The notes under the pieces were generated by a model that was given only the letters and a program-made list of their open reading frames with translations, had not been told where the DNA came from and ran no database searches. From Saccharothrix sp. NRRL B-16314 (GTDB lineage: Bacteria; Actinomycetota; Actinomycetes; Mycobacteriales; Pseudonocardiaceae): a DNA stretch of 64,000 bases. Position numbers and translations under genes: made by a program. The stretch spans positions 1-64,000 of the forward strand of contig NZ_JNXC01000030.1 in assembly GCF_000716595.1 (NCBI RefSeq), read 5' to 3'. Shown in pieces: positions 36,146 through 44,741 of the stretch (the stretch's first letter is position 1; each line of letters opens with the position of its first letter).

Positions 36146-38491
36146 ATGGCAGCCCAGCGGGATCCGACCGGCTCGGCGCTGGCCGATCTCGTCGCCCGGC
36201 AGCGTGACGAGATCGACCGGCTGCGCGCCGCCGCGCGCCGACAGGCCGTGGTCGAGCAGGCCAAAGGGGTGCTCGCCGAACGGCTGTCGTGCCGGCCCGA
36301 CGAGGCGTTCGAGGACATGGTGCGGCTGACCCAGGCCACGGGCAGCGACCTGGTCGTGATCGCGGCGGGCGTGCTCGGGGTGCCGCCGCCACCCCTGCCA
36401 CCGGGCCCGCGCCCCGCGTCCGCCGACGGTGCCCTCGACCCTGTCCGCGACGTGCCGCGACCGGACATCCCGAAGCCGTCACCGGCACCGATGGGTGAAC
36501 GCACGCCGCAGCCCGTGGCCCTCGCGGCGATCGGCACGGCAGCCGACCCCGAGGAGCTGGCCGACCTCGTCCGCGAGCACGTCGGCTGCGACGGCGTGCT
36601 GTTCTACCTGCTGGAACCCGACGGCGGGATTCGGCTGGAAGCCGCCGCGAACGTGCCCGCCAAGGTGCGGTTGGAGTGGGAACGGGTGCCGTCGCGACTG
36701 GAGACGGGCGTCGTCGCCGCGGGCCGGAGCGGCCTGCCCCAGTGGCTCCCCGACCTGGCGGAGGCCCGTCGGCGGTACGTCCTGATCGGCGACCCCGAGA
36801 CGGTGTGGCAGTCGCGCGCCTGGCTCCCGTTCCGCGACCGGACCCGCACCGCCGGCGTCATCGGACTGCTGTGGACCGACCGCCACGAGTTCTCGGCCGA
36901 GGAGCAGTGGGAGCTGGAGGTGCTGACGAGCGCGGCGGGCTCGACGCTCCTGGCGGTGCTGAGCACCGGAGGCGCGGGTCAGGGCCGCAACTGGACGCTG
37001 TGGGTGCAGCACATGCTCGACGTGCTGCCCGGTTCGGTGGCGTTGCTCGGCGCCGTGCACGGCCCGGACGGTGACGTGGTGGACTTCCGGTTCGAGGCCG
37101 CCAGCCCCGACGCGGTCGACTTCACCGGCCGCCGGTACCGGCAGCTGGTGGGGCGGACCATCCTCACCAGCTACCCGACGGTCGCCGGGACCGAGCTGTG
37201 GGAGGCGTACCACCGGGTGCTCCGCACGGGGGTGCGGGAGGTGCTGGACACGTTCGACTACTGGGAGAACGCCCCCGGGCTGCCGCAGCACGGCCGGTAC
37301 ACGCTGACCATCGGCAAGTTCGGCGACGGGCTGATCCTGGCCTGGTACGAGCACGAGGACCCGTTGCAGCTGGACCGGCTGCGCAACGTCCAGCGCCTCG
37401 GCAACATCGGCTGGGGCGAGTGGAACCTGATGACCAACGAGATCGGCTGGTCCGACCAGCTCTACGTGATCTTCGACCGGGACCCGGCACTCGGCCCCAT
37501 GTCGCTGGACGAGATCCGGGCGGCCGTCGTCCCCGAGGACCTGCCGATCCTCCAGAACGCCGTGCGGCGGATGCTGGAGCAGGGCGAGCGCACCGACTCG
37601 GAACTGCACCTGCTGGCCGGCGACCAGGTCCGGTGCGGCCGGTTCATCGGCGAACCCGTGCTGGACGTCCAGGGCCGGCCGGTCAGGTTGGACGTCGTGC
37701 TCCAGGACGTGACCGATACGCGGCGGGCGGAAGAGCGGATGTTCGACCTGAGCGAGCAGTTCGCCAAGGAGCACCAGGTGGCGAACCACCTCCGCTCCGC
37801 CGTACTGCCGCTGCCGAGCCGGCCGCTGGAGCTGCCGGGGATGCGGGTCGCGGTGCGCTACCTGGCGGCCGAGAAGTGGGCGGAGGTCGGCGGCGACTGG
37901 TACCACGCGTTCCCGATCGACGACGGCAGCACGCTGCTCGCCATCGGCGACGTCGCGGGCCACGGCCTGGCGACCGCGGCGGCGATGGCGAAGCTGCGGT
38001 ACGCGCTCACGGGCGCCGCGCTCACCAACCCCGACCCGTCCGGTGTCCTCGACGTGCTGAACCGCATGCTGACCGGCGGTGAGGGCATCACGCTGGCCTC
38101 GGCGATCGTCAGCAGGTTCGAGCCGACCACCCGCAGGCTGTCGTGGGCGCAAGCCGGCCACCCCACGCCGCTGTTGCTGCGGTCGCACGAGGTGCACCGG
38201 CTGGACCGGCCCGCGGGCACCATCCTGGGAGCCATGCCGGGAGCGGTGTACGCGACGGCGCGCACGCTCCTCGCACCCGGCGACACGGTGCTGATGTTCA
38301 CCGACGGCCTCATCGAACGACGCCCCTCCGCCGGTGCCAAGGGTGACGACCTGGAACGCCTGATGGAGGAGATCACCGGCTTCATCGCGGACCTGGACCC
38401 GGAGGAGATGCCGGAAGCCCTCACCTCACGCCTGGTCCCCGCCACCCCTCTGGACGACACCTGCATCGTGGCCGCCACCATCACCACCTGA
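36146..38491 (+). CDS. ANTAR-GAF-PAS-PP2C (SpoIIE-type) serine phosphatase
   Basis: A 781-aa multi-domain regulator. Residues about 15-70 are an ANTAR-like RNA-binding helix bundle (VVEQAKGVLAERLSCRPDEAF). A Pro-rich linker, a GAF domain (about 120-275), two PAS-like domains (about 285-520) and a C-terminal PP2C/SpoIIE phosphatase (about 560-781; EVGGDWYHAF, IGDVAGHG, MFTDGLIER, DDTCIV) follow. Such phosphatases dephosphorylate STAS anti-sigma antagonists in partner-switching. A STAS protein is encoded at 58554, not adjacent. ATG 36146 begins the conserved protein; the frame is open further upstream without domain support. Confidence 0.88.
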   Translation: MAAQRDPTGSALADLVARQRDEIDRLRAAARRQAVVEQAKGVLAERLSCRPDEAFEDMVRLTQATGSDLVVIAAGVLGVPPPPLPPGPRPASADGALDPVRDVPRPDIPKPSPAPMGERTPQPVALAAIGTAADPEELADLVREHVGCDGVLFYLLEPDGGIRLEAAANVPAKVRLEWERVPSRLETGVVAAGRSGLPQWLPDLAEARRRYVLIGDPETVWQSRAWLPFRDRTRTAGVIGLLWTDRHEFSAEEQWELEVLTSAAGSTLLAVLSTGGAGQGRNWTLWVQHMLDVLPGSVALLGAVHGPDGDVVDFRFEAASPDAVDFTGRRYRQLVGRTILTSYPTVAGTELWEAYHRVLRTGVREVLDTFDYWENAPGLPQHGRYTLTIGKFGDGLILAWYEHEDPLQLDRLRNVQRLGNIGWGEWNLMTNEIGWSDQLYVIFDRDPALGPMSLDEIRAAVVPEDLPILQNAVRRMLEQGERTDSELHLLAGDQVRCGRFIGEPVLDVQGRPVRLDVVLQDVTDTRRAEERMFDLSEQFAKEHQVANHLRSAVLPLPSRPLELPGMRVAVRYLAAEKWAEVGGDWYHAFPIDDGSTLLAIGDVAGHGLATAAAMAKLRYALTGAALTNPDPSGVLDVLNRMLTGGEGITLASAIVSRFEPTTRRLSWAQAGHPTPLLLRSHEVHRLDRPAGTILGAMPGAVYATARTLLAPGDTVLMFTDGLIERRPSAGAKGDDLERLMEEITGFIADLDPEEMPEALTSRLVPATPLDDTCIVAATITT

Positions 38492-38968
38492 CGGGTCCCA
38501 CCCCCTTCACCGCCGCGCCGCCCTGCCCACCGCACCGCCCACCGCACCGCACCGCCCTGCCCGCACCGCCGCCGCAGCACCGCCCTGCCCGCGCCGCACC
38601 GCCGCACCGCCTGCGCCGCAGCCCTGCCTGCGCCGGTCTGCCCGCCGCGCCGCACCGCACTGCCTGCCCGCACCGCTGCCCTGCCTGCGCCGTGCGGCCG
38701 CGCCGCACCGGCCTGCCCCATCGCTGCCCTGCCGGCACCGCCGTCCTGCCTGCGCTGCCGCCGCACCGGTCTGCCCGCACCGCTGCCCTGCCTGCGCCGT
38801 GCGGCCGCGCGGCACCGGCCTGCCCCATCGCTGCCCTGCCCGAACCGCGCCGCCGCCCTGCCTGCGCTGCCGCCGCACCGGTCTGCCCGCACCGCGCCAC
38901 ACCGTCGCACCGTCGCACCGGTTGTGGTCGCCGTGACCCTCACCGGCCCGCGCGCCGACCCGTGATCG
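38492..38968. other. gene-free low-complexity region
   Basis: The 477-base gap between convergent genes is nearly all C-rich degenerate strings (CACCGC, CTGCCC, CTGCCTGCGCCG) on the plus strand, with a higher-order 107-112 bp tandem repeat inside. Open frames across it are translations of simple repeats, not genes. Confidence 0.75.
38664..38882. repeat. tandem repeat, two copies of 107 and 112 bp
   Basis: Copies begin at CTGCCCGCACCG at 38664 and 38771, and a partial third begins at 38883. The two full copies differ at a few bases and by a 5-bp insertion. The strong strand bias (C on plus) is striking. Confidence 0.8.
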
Positions 38969-41236
38969 TCAGATGTGCCACAACCCCGGTCGGCCCGACG
39001 TCGACACGTCGACCGGCTCGACCGCACCCGAACCCCGGGACACCTGGAGGAAGTAGGTGCTGAGGTGGCTCAGCCGAAGTCGCCCCAGCAGGCGGGCGTA
39101 GGACTCGCGGACCCGGTCCGGGGCGGCGTCCGCGATGGCGGCGACGGCCGGGACGAGCCGCTCGAACACCGCGCCACCCTCCGCGAGCCGCGCGTGGGAG
39201 ATCACGGTGCAGCGGAGCGCCAGGTCGTTCTCGCGTGCCAACACCGACAACCGCTCGACCAGCGGGCCGGGGGTGCCGTCGGTCAACGTCATGCCCGCGA
39301 GGTGCGCGCGCCCGCGGTCGGTGAGGGCGTCGGGCAGTCCGGCGAGCACGCGTGACGTCACCCGCAGGCCGTCCTCCCCGCCGTGGCCGACGCGCGGTCC
39401 CGGGAGGTCCGCCGGGTACGGCAGGGTCGGCGGGTTGGCGACCACCAGGTCGAAGCGGCGTCCGGCGACGGGCTCGTAGAGGTCGCCCGGCAGGACCTCG
39501 ACGCGGTCGGCCACTCCGTTCAACCGGGCGTTGAGCCGGGCGATCCGGGCGACGCGCGGGTCGAGCTCCACCGCGGTGACCTCGGGCGCGAAGCGGGCGC
39601 AGTGCACGGCGTGCAGGCCGGGGCCGGCGCAGAGGTCGAGGCAGTTCCGGGCACCCGCCGGCGTCAGGCGGCTCAGCAGGGCCAAAGAGTCGTCCCCGAG
39701 GTAGAAGAGCGGGTCGGCCTGGGGCGGGTGGCAGATCACCCAGCTGCCGCAGACGAGCAGGACGACGAGATCGGCGGCTGCGACCCACCCGTCCCGTTCA
39801 GCGAGCAGGCCGGCCGTCGTCAGACCGGGCACCAGCGCCGCCAGACCGGGCGGTAGCGCGCTCGGACTCACGCTCTGCCCCAGCAGGAACAGGTCGACCA
39901 CCGGGCCGAGAGCGGGCGGCAGGTGGGTCCGGGCCGCCCGCCACGCCGACGGGTCGAGGACGAACGGGTCGAAGCAGGTCAGGAACTCCCCGTACCCGGA
40001 CCGGGCCAGCTCCTCGCCCAGCCGCTCCACCGCGCCGGTGACGGCCTGCGGGGTGCGGAGGAACAGGCCGCCGTGCAGCATCCGCTCGACCGCCTCCGTG
40101 CCGTCGAGCGGTGCGGAGCCGTTACCCGCCTTGCCGTTGCCCGCCTTGCCGTTGCTCAGCGTGCTGTTGACGACCGCCTCGGCCTCGGCGACCGAAGTCC
40201 GGCCGTCGCAGAGCAGGAGCAGCGCGAACTCCCGCTCCGAGAGCCGCAACGACGCGCCGAACTCGTTCAGCCGGGCGACGGCGATCCCCGTGTCGGAGCG
40301 GAAGAAGTCGACGTCGAACTCGATACCGGGCAGGACCGGGCCGGGCGCCGGCGCCCGATCGCCATCCCACAGCGGGGTGCGGGGCACACCGTCGGACGTG
40401 CCGAGAAGACGTCGCTCCGCCCACGCGAACGCCGCCCGCGCGAAACCGGCGCAACGCACCGCGTGCGCGACCGCCGACTCCGGTTCCGGCAGTGCCGGTG
40501 CCCGGTGGAGGTCCCAGAACGCGCGATCCGCACGCACACCGGTGGGCCGCAGCCACAGCGGGCGCTCCCAGTCGAGAGGGAGCCGCGCCAGCAGACGGCT
40601 GCGCCACTTGGGGTTCGGGTTCGTGAGGTGGTGGCCAGCGAGCAGGCCGTCGACGCCGTGGCCGAGGAGGTCCTGCGCGGCCAGGACGAACGTGGCGTAG
40701 TCGCCTTCGGCGCGATACCCGACGAGGTCCACCTGGATGGTGCGGGCCTGGTGGCGCGCGACCTGGAGCTTGAGCCGCGCCAGCTCCGACCGGTCCGGCC
40801 GCCACGGCTGCGCCACGGGCTCGAGCGGGTGGACCACGAGCCCTTCGCGCAACCGGTGCAGCAGCAGCCGCTCGTCGTCGCTGAACGGGGCCAGCTCGAC
40901 GAGGCTCCACGGCCGCCGCGCCCAGTCGCGCAACTTGCCGGTCAGCGCCTCGACGGTCGCCGGGTGGAGGATCCGCAGGTCGACCATGCTGCGCCCGACG
41001 GCCCAGCACAGCTCCGTCTCCGCGTGCCCGACGTCGTCGCCCGCGACGAGCAGAAGGTCGAGGTCGGACTTGTCGTTGGCGAGGCCCTCCGCGACGGAGC
41101 CGACCGCCAGGACCAGGTCACCGGGCCGCAACCCGACGGCCTCGTCGATGCTCGCCACGAGCGCCGCCTGGTCGGTGCCGCACCGGGCCAGGCACGTCGC
41201 CAGCGCGTCACCGGCGCGGGTGGTGCTGCTGCTCAC
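38969..41236 (-). CDS. fusion: nucleotidyltransferase, PqqD-like region and class I methyltransferase
   Basis: A 755-aa fusion. N-terminal nucleotidyltransferase motif AVGSVAEGLANDKSDLDLLL (about 43-62) has the GS and DLD metal residues. A region at about 305-365 (ARLNEFGASLRLSEREFALLLLC, then DGRTSVAEAEAVV) resembles PqqD/RRE winged helices that bind peptide leaders. The C-terminal half is a SAM methyltransferase with LDLCAGPGLHAVHCA (about 530) and NPPTLPYP (about 600), like the NPPY motif of N-methylases with Tyr replaced by Thr. Its GTG start overlaps the diiron gene stop (GTGA), so it is last in that unit. No known protein with this architecture comes to mind; nucleotidyl transfer plus methylation of a peptide- or carrier-bound substrate is an inference. 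Confidence 0.8.
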   Translation of the reverse strand: MSSSTTRAGDALATCLARCGTDQAALVASIDEAVGLRPGDLVLAVGSVAEGLANDKSDLDLLLVAGDDVGHAETELCWAVGRSMVDLRILHPATVEALTGKLRDWARRPWSLVELAPFSDDERLLLHRLREGLVVHPLEPVAQPWRPDRSELARLKLQVARHQARTIQVDLVGYRAEGDYATFVLAAQDLLGHGVDGLLAGHHLTNPNPKWRSRLLARLPLDWERPLWLRPTGVRADRAFWDLHRAPALPEPESAVAHAVRCAGFARAAFAWAERRLLGTSDGVPRTPLWDGDRAPAPGPVLPGIEFDVDFFRSDTGIAVARLNEFGASLRLSEREFALLLLCDGRTSVAEAEAVVNSTLSNGKAGNGKAGNGSAPLDGTEAVERMLHGGLFLRTPQAVTGAVERLGEELARSGYGEFLTCFDPFVLDPSAWRAARTHLPPALGPVVDLFLLGQSVSPSALPPGLAALVPGLTTAGLLAERDGWVAAADLVVLLVCGSWVICHPPQADPLFYLGDDSLALLSRLTPAGARNCLDLCAGPGLHAVHCARFAPEVTAVELDPRVARIARLNARLNGVADRVEVLPGDLYEPVAGRRFDLVVANPPTLPYPADLPGPRVGHGGEDGLRVTSRVLAGLPDALTDRGRAHLAGMTLTDGTPGPLVERLSVLARENDLALRCTVISHARLAEGGAVFERLVPAVAAIADAAPDRVRESYARLLGRLRLSHLSTYFLQVSRGSGAVEPVDVSTSGRPGLWHI

Positions 41237-42129
41237 TGCGGACCGAGTCCGATCTGGTGCAGGACCGGGGCGGGCGCGGCGTCGGTGGCCTTGGCCCGGC
41301 ACGTGGGTCGACGCGCGCAGCACGCGACCGAGCAGTCGAACACGTTGCCGCCCAGCTCCTCGGTCGTGATGGTGTTGAAGTCGTGGAACCGCCTGCGGAA
41401 CAGCGCACGCAGCCGGTCGGGGTCGGCGTCGCGCCCGATCTCGTCCACCAGGACGGCGGTGTAGGCGATGTGGGCCAGCTCGTCGGTCAGCAGCGCGTCG
41501 TGCAGCTTCGTGACCTTGTCCTGGTTGCCGGGCGGGCAGTGCTCGGCGAGCGCCGGCCGCTGCATCGTGTGGTGGATCGCGGTGCGGATCTCCGCGATGT
41601 TCATCTGGAGGAAGTCGTCGATCGTCGGCACCTTGGCGTACGGCGAACCCGGCACCGGGAACAGGTCCTGCCGCATCGTGAACCCGGGCGAGAGCTGCCG
41701 CAGCTCGACGCGGAACTCCGGTGAGACCGCACCGGGGAAGGCCAGGTCGAGGAGCGACAGGTAGATCAGGGAATGCCGGGACTCGTCGCAGGCGTGCCGT
41801 TTCAGCAGGTGCTGTTGCCGTTCGTCCACCGAGCACGCGGCGAGGGACCACAGCCGCTTCGAGCCGTCGCCCTCGCGCTCCGCGTTCGTGATGAGCGACA
41901 CCGCCATCCATTTCGGTTCGACCGAGAGGCTGCGGTAGATGAGGCCGTACTCGCGGGTGCCGAACGGTGGCGGTTCGTCCTGCAGTGCCAGGTCGAGTCC
42001 CGCGAAGTAGCGCGGACATTCCAGACCCGGGTGGTGCAGGCGGACCGCCACCTCGGCGATCGATCGAATGAGGTCCGCAGACGGCTCGCGCTCGAGCAGC
42101 GTGTGCGCGAGAAGAATGTCATTCGACAC
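41233..42129 (-). CDS. ferritin-like diiron oxygenase (AurF-like)
   Basis: A 298-aa soluble helical protein with the four-helix diiron pattern: Glu in NAEREGDG (about 83), ExxH in CDESRHSLIY (about 113-116), Glu in IAEIRTAIHH (about 180) and ExxH in DELAHIAYT (about 219-222). Such enzymes use O2 for N-oxygenation or C-H oxidation. The C-terminus carries a Cys cluster (DCSVACCARRPTC) not usual in AurF, possibly a second metal site. GTG 42129 has GGAGG 5 nt upstream. It follows the 73-aa protein gene by 52 bp and overlaps the fusion gene. Confidence 0.8.
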   Translation of the reverse strand: MSNDILLAHTLLEREPSADLIRSIAEVAVRLHHPGLECPRYFAGLDLALQDEPPPFGTREYGLIYRSLSVEPKWMAVSLITNAEREGDGSKRLWSLAACSVDERQQHLLKRHACDESRHSLIYLSLLDLAFPGAVSPEFRVELRQLSPGFTMRQDLFPVPGSPYAKVPTIDDFLQMNIAEIRTAIHHTMQRPALAEHCPPGNQDKVTKLHDALLTDELAHIAYTAVLVDEIGRDADPDRLRALFRRRFHDFNTITTEELGGNVFDCSVACCARRPTCRAKATDAAPAPVLHQIGLGPQ

Positions 42130-42181
42130 ACAGACCTCCGCAATTCCCGCGATTGACGACCGGTGCGACGGGTGGATCAGG

Positions 42182-42403
42182 TCAGACGGCCTGCGACTTG
42201 GCGTCGAAGGGCGAGTTGAGCGCGACGAACGCGACGTCCGCGTCGGGGTACTTCTGCCGGATCTGGTCGAGCGTCGGCTGGTCGAGCTGCAACTCGCCGT
42301 TCTTGATCCGGCCGGTCAGCACCATGCCGGTGCGGTTCTCCTGAAGTGTCTTCGCCGCATCCGCGAGTCGCGCTTCGTCGGCCGGGCGCTTTTCATTCGC
42401 CAT
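42182..42403 (-). CDS. 73-aa small protein, candidate peptide substrate or carrier
   Basis: A 73-aa protein: a charged helical N-terminus (EKRPADEARLADAAKTLQEN), a middle TGMVLTGRIKNGELQLD, then TLDQIRQKYPDADVAF and a short tail VALNSPFDAKSQAV. No Cys, no signal peptide. ATG 42403 has AAGG 8 nt upstream. It is the first gene after a Crp-type site and is followed by the diiron and fusion genes. Its position in front of two tailoring enzymes, one with a PqqD-like segment, makes a modified-peptide precursor or amino-acid carrier plausible. It might equally be a small accessory subunit. Confidence 0.75.
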   Translation of the reverse strand: MANEKRPADEARLADAAKTLQENRTGMVLTGRIKNGELQLDQPTLDQIRQKYPDADVAFVALNSPFDAKSQAV

Positions 42404-42428
42404 GTCCGTGCCTTTCGTCAAACATATC

Positions 42429-42444
42429 TGTGACTTAGTTCACA
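42429..42444. promoter_or_regulatory. Crp/GlxR-type site TGTGA-CTTAGT-TCACA
   Basis: This perfectly matches TGTGA-N2-TA-N2-TCACA, the consensus for actinobacterial Crp/GlxR proteins and E. coli CRP, within an 18-bp palindrome (42428-42445). It lies 26-41 bp upstream of the ATG of the 73-aa protein gene, close to or overlapping the likely promoter, suggesting cAMP-receptor-type control. Confidence 0.7.
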
Positions 42445-42651
42445 GTTGCCGTCAGCGTACAGTGGGTCGACGGGACCGGCAAGGGATTCGGAACGCCTTG
42501 ACCGGGGGAGCGAATTGTTCATCCGATGCGGTCACTCATAAGTGGCGCACATGACAGATCTATTGTCCGACGCCCGTCGTCGCGTCACCGGGCAGTGGTT
42601 CCGTCATCATTTCCGGGTAGCTCGTTCGGTGCAGTGGGTAGCGCTGCGGAA

Positions 42652-43509
42652 TCACCGCGCCGCCGCGATCCACGTCCGGAACAGCAGCCGATTCCGACCC
42701 TCGCCCGGCTCGTTCTCGAACGCGGTCCGCCCGTGCACGATCGTCCGGTTGTTGATGACGATCAGCTGCCCCGGTTCGAGGCGGCGGTAGGTCCGCAGGT
42801 CCTCCCGGGCGAGCAGCGCGTCCAGCCGGTCCATCGCCCGCACCTGGAGCCGGGACAGCGGCGCGATGCCCGGCCGGCGGTGCGCGCTCTCGACGTACTC
42901 GCGCAGGTAGGTGATCCGCGGCGACCCGCCGTCGAACTCCAGGATGGACCGAGGCACCGTCGCCGGCCGGTCGGGGCGGCCGTCCCGGGTGTCGAAGTGC
43001 ACCGGCTCGCGCAGGGCGGCCACCACGTCCGGCTCCAGGCACAGCTCGCGCACGAGGTCGTCGACGTGGACCAGCACGAGCGCACCACCGGACGCGGCCT
43101 GCCGGACGCAGTGCAACGTGAAGTAGGCCGGGATCTCGCCGGGCCGGTGCATCCCATCGGTGTGCAGGTTCCCGCCCTGGCGGGTGTCGGAGTAGCGCAC
43201 GGTGGCGCCGCTCTCCAGCGTCACCCCGCGGTCGCGCACCTCGCGGATCATCTCGCCGTCGAAGTCCTGCGGCATCGGCCAGCCCAGCATCGCCGACACG
43301 GCCAGGACGAAACGGCGGGCCGCCTCCTCGTCCAGCTGCCCGAGCCCGGACAGGACGAGGTACCCCGGTCCGGACGACAGGCACCGCCCCTCGTGGTCGT
43401 GCAGCGCCGCCGCCAGCGCCTCGCACGCCGCGGGTTCGCCCCGGGCCACCCCGCTCACGAGCAGCGGGTCGACTTCGCAGGTCGGCACGTTCAGGGTGCT
43501 GTGGTTCAT
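42652..43509 (-). CDS. TauD/clavaminate-synthase-type Fe(II)/2-oxoglutarate dioxygenase
   Basis: A 285-aa dioxygenase. Facial triad residues are visible: HTD (about residue 121) and distal His in IVHGRTAF (about 256), followed by the 2-oxoglutarate-binding Arg in NRLLFRTWI. The family hydroxylates or desaturates amino acids and similar small molecules. Its ATG overlaps the stop of the ATP-grasp gene (ATGA), so it ends the four-gene coupled unit. A 248-bp gap with the Crp-type site separates it from the 73-aa protein gene. Confidence 0.88.
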   Translation of the reverse strand: MNHSTLNVPTCEVDPLLVSGVARGEPAACEALAAALHDHEGRCLSSGPGYLVLSGLGQLDEEAARRFVLAVSAMLGWPMPQDFDGEMIREVRDRGVTLESGATVRYSDTRQGGNLHTDGMHRPGEIPAYFTLHCVRQAASGGALVLVHVDDLVRELCLEPDVVAALREPVHFDTRDGRPDRPATVPRSILEFDGGSPRITYLREYVESAHRRPGIAPLSRLQVRAMDRLDALLAREDLRTYRRLEPGQLIVINNRTIVHGRTAFENEPGEGRNRLLFRTWIAAAR

Positions 43510-44741
43510 GTCGTCGCCAAGTCCTCCGTGGACGCACCGGACCGCCGTGAACACCAGTCGGCGATGTCCGGCCCGTGATGGCTCAGCCCGGCCAGTTCGA
43601 TGTCGGCGACCGCCCGGCCGACGCGGTCGCACGCCTGCGCGCGGCTCGACCCGGTGGCCAGCACCTGGCTGGTGATCGTGTCGAACACGACCGCCAGACC
43701 GCCGTCGAGCGCGCAGTCGACGACCACGCCCGGCCGCGGGCCGGGCAGCCGCACGCCGGTGAGCAGTCCGGGCTTCCCACCGCGGACGAACAGGTGGGCC
43801 TGCGCCACGTGCGTTCCCCGCGTCACCACGTGCCCGAGCCGGTGTCCCATGGCGAGGCGGAGTTGCAGGGCGATGAGGTCGATCCCGGTCCGCGCCTCGC
43901 AGATCCGGTAGGACCCGGTCAGCCGCGCGTTGACCTCCAGGAAGGCGTAACCGCCGGGGTGGACGAGGAATTCGACGGTCGCGAGGTTGCGCAGGCCGAG
44001 CGCGCACGCCAGCCGCACCGCGTCGGCCCGCATCGCGCGAACGAGCACGTCCGGCACCCCGAGGACCGGCGCCGCCTCCAGCAGCTTGCGGTTGCCGGCC
44101 ACCAGCAGGGACTCCCGCTCGTCCAGCCGGACCACGTGGCCCGCGTCGTCGGCCGCCACGGTCACGCCGACCACTCGGGCCGCCTCGACGTACAGCTCGG
44201 CGTACCAGCCGGAGTAGCCGCCGAGGGCAGCGGTGAGGTCGGCCCGGCTCCGGACCACTCGCACTCCGTCGCCGTGGTGGAGGTCCGACCGCTTGAGCAC
44301 GACCGGCAGGCCGTGCCGGTCGACCAGCGCCCGGATCGCCCGCTCCCCGACGGCGTGCGGCAGCACGGGAACGCCGACCCGCTCGGCGGCCTCGGCGGCC
44401 GAACCCTTGTCCCCGGTGACGGCGAGCGCGGAGGCGGGCGGCCCGACGAAGCGGATGCCGCGCTCGGCAAGTTTCCTTGCCAGCAAGGGGTTCTCGGCGA
44501 CGGCGCCCGGCCCCGGGTGGACGGCGTCCACCCGCGCGTCCTCCGCGGCACGCACGACGCAGTCGACGCAGCCGTAACCGCCGCAGCCGGTGTCGTCCAG
44601 GACCACGTGACCTGCCACGGCGTGCCGGCGTTGCGGATCGGACCGCGCCACCACGGTCACCGGCACCAGGCCGAGCGCACGGCACGACTCCACCGCCCGC
44701 ACCGCCGGCGTTCCGCGCGCGGCGATCAGCACCGATCTCAT
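43506..44741 (-). CDS. ATP-grasp enzyme related to biotin carboxylase
   Basis: A 411-aa protein with the biotin-carboxylase/carbamoyl-phosphate-synthase ATP-grasp layout: VHPGPGAVAENPLLARKL (about 95-112), FVGPPASALAVTGDKG, ATP-binding VVLKRSDLHHGDGV and metal-binding FLEVNARLTGSYRICEA (about 290). No biotin carrier or carboxyltransferase is nearby, so it more likely forms an amide or activates a carboxylate (inference). ATG 44741 overlaps the stop of the ThDP-enzyme gene. Confidence 0.85.
   Translation of the reverse strand: MRSVLIAARGTPAVRAVESCRALGLVPVTVVARSDPQRRHAVAGHVVLDDTGCGGYGCVDCVVRAAEDARVDAVHPGPGAVAENPLLARKLAERGIRFVGPPASALAVTGDKGSAAEAAERVGVPVLPHAVGERAIRALVDRHGLPVVLKRSDLHHGDGVRVVRSRADLTAALGGYSGWYAELYVEAARVVGVTVAADDAGHVVRLDERESLLVAGNRKLLEAAPVLGVPDVLVRAMRADAVRLACALGLRNLATVEFLVHPGGYAFLEVNARLTGSYRICEARTGIDLIALQLRLAMGHRLGHVVTRGTHVAQAHLFVRGGKPGLLTGVRLPGPRPGVVVDCALDGGLAVVFDTITSQVLATGSSRAQACDRVGRAVADIELAGLSHHGPDIADWCSRRSGASTEDLATT

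Noticed and set aside
43506..44741. Acetyl/propionyl-CoA carboxylase subunit
   Set aside because: No biotin carrier or carboxyltransferase nearby, and the context is a biosynthetic operon.
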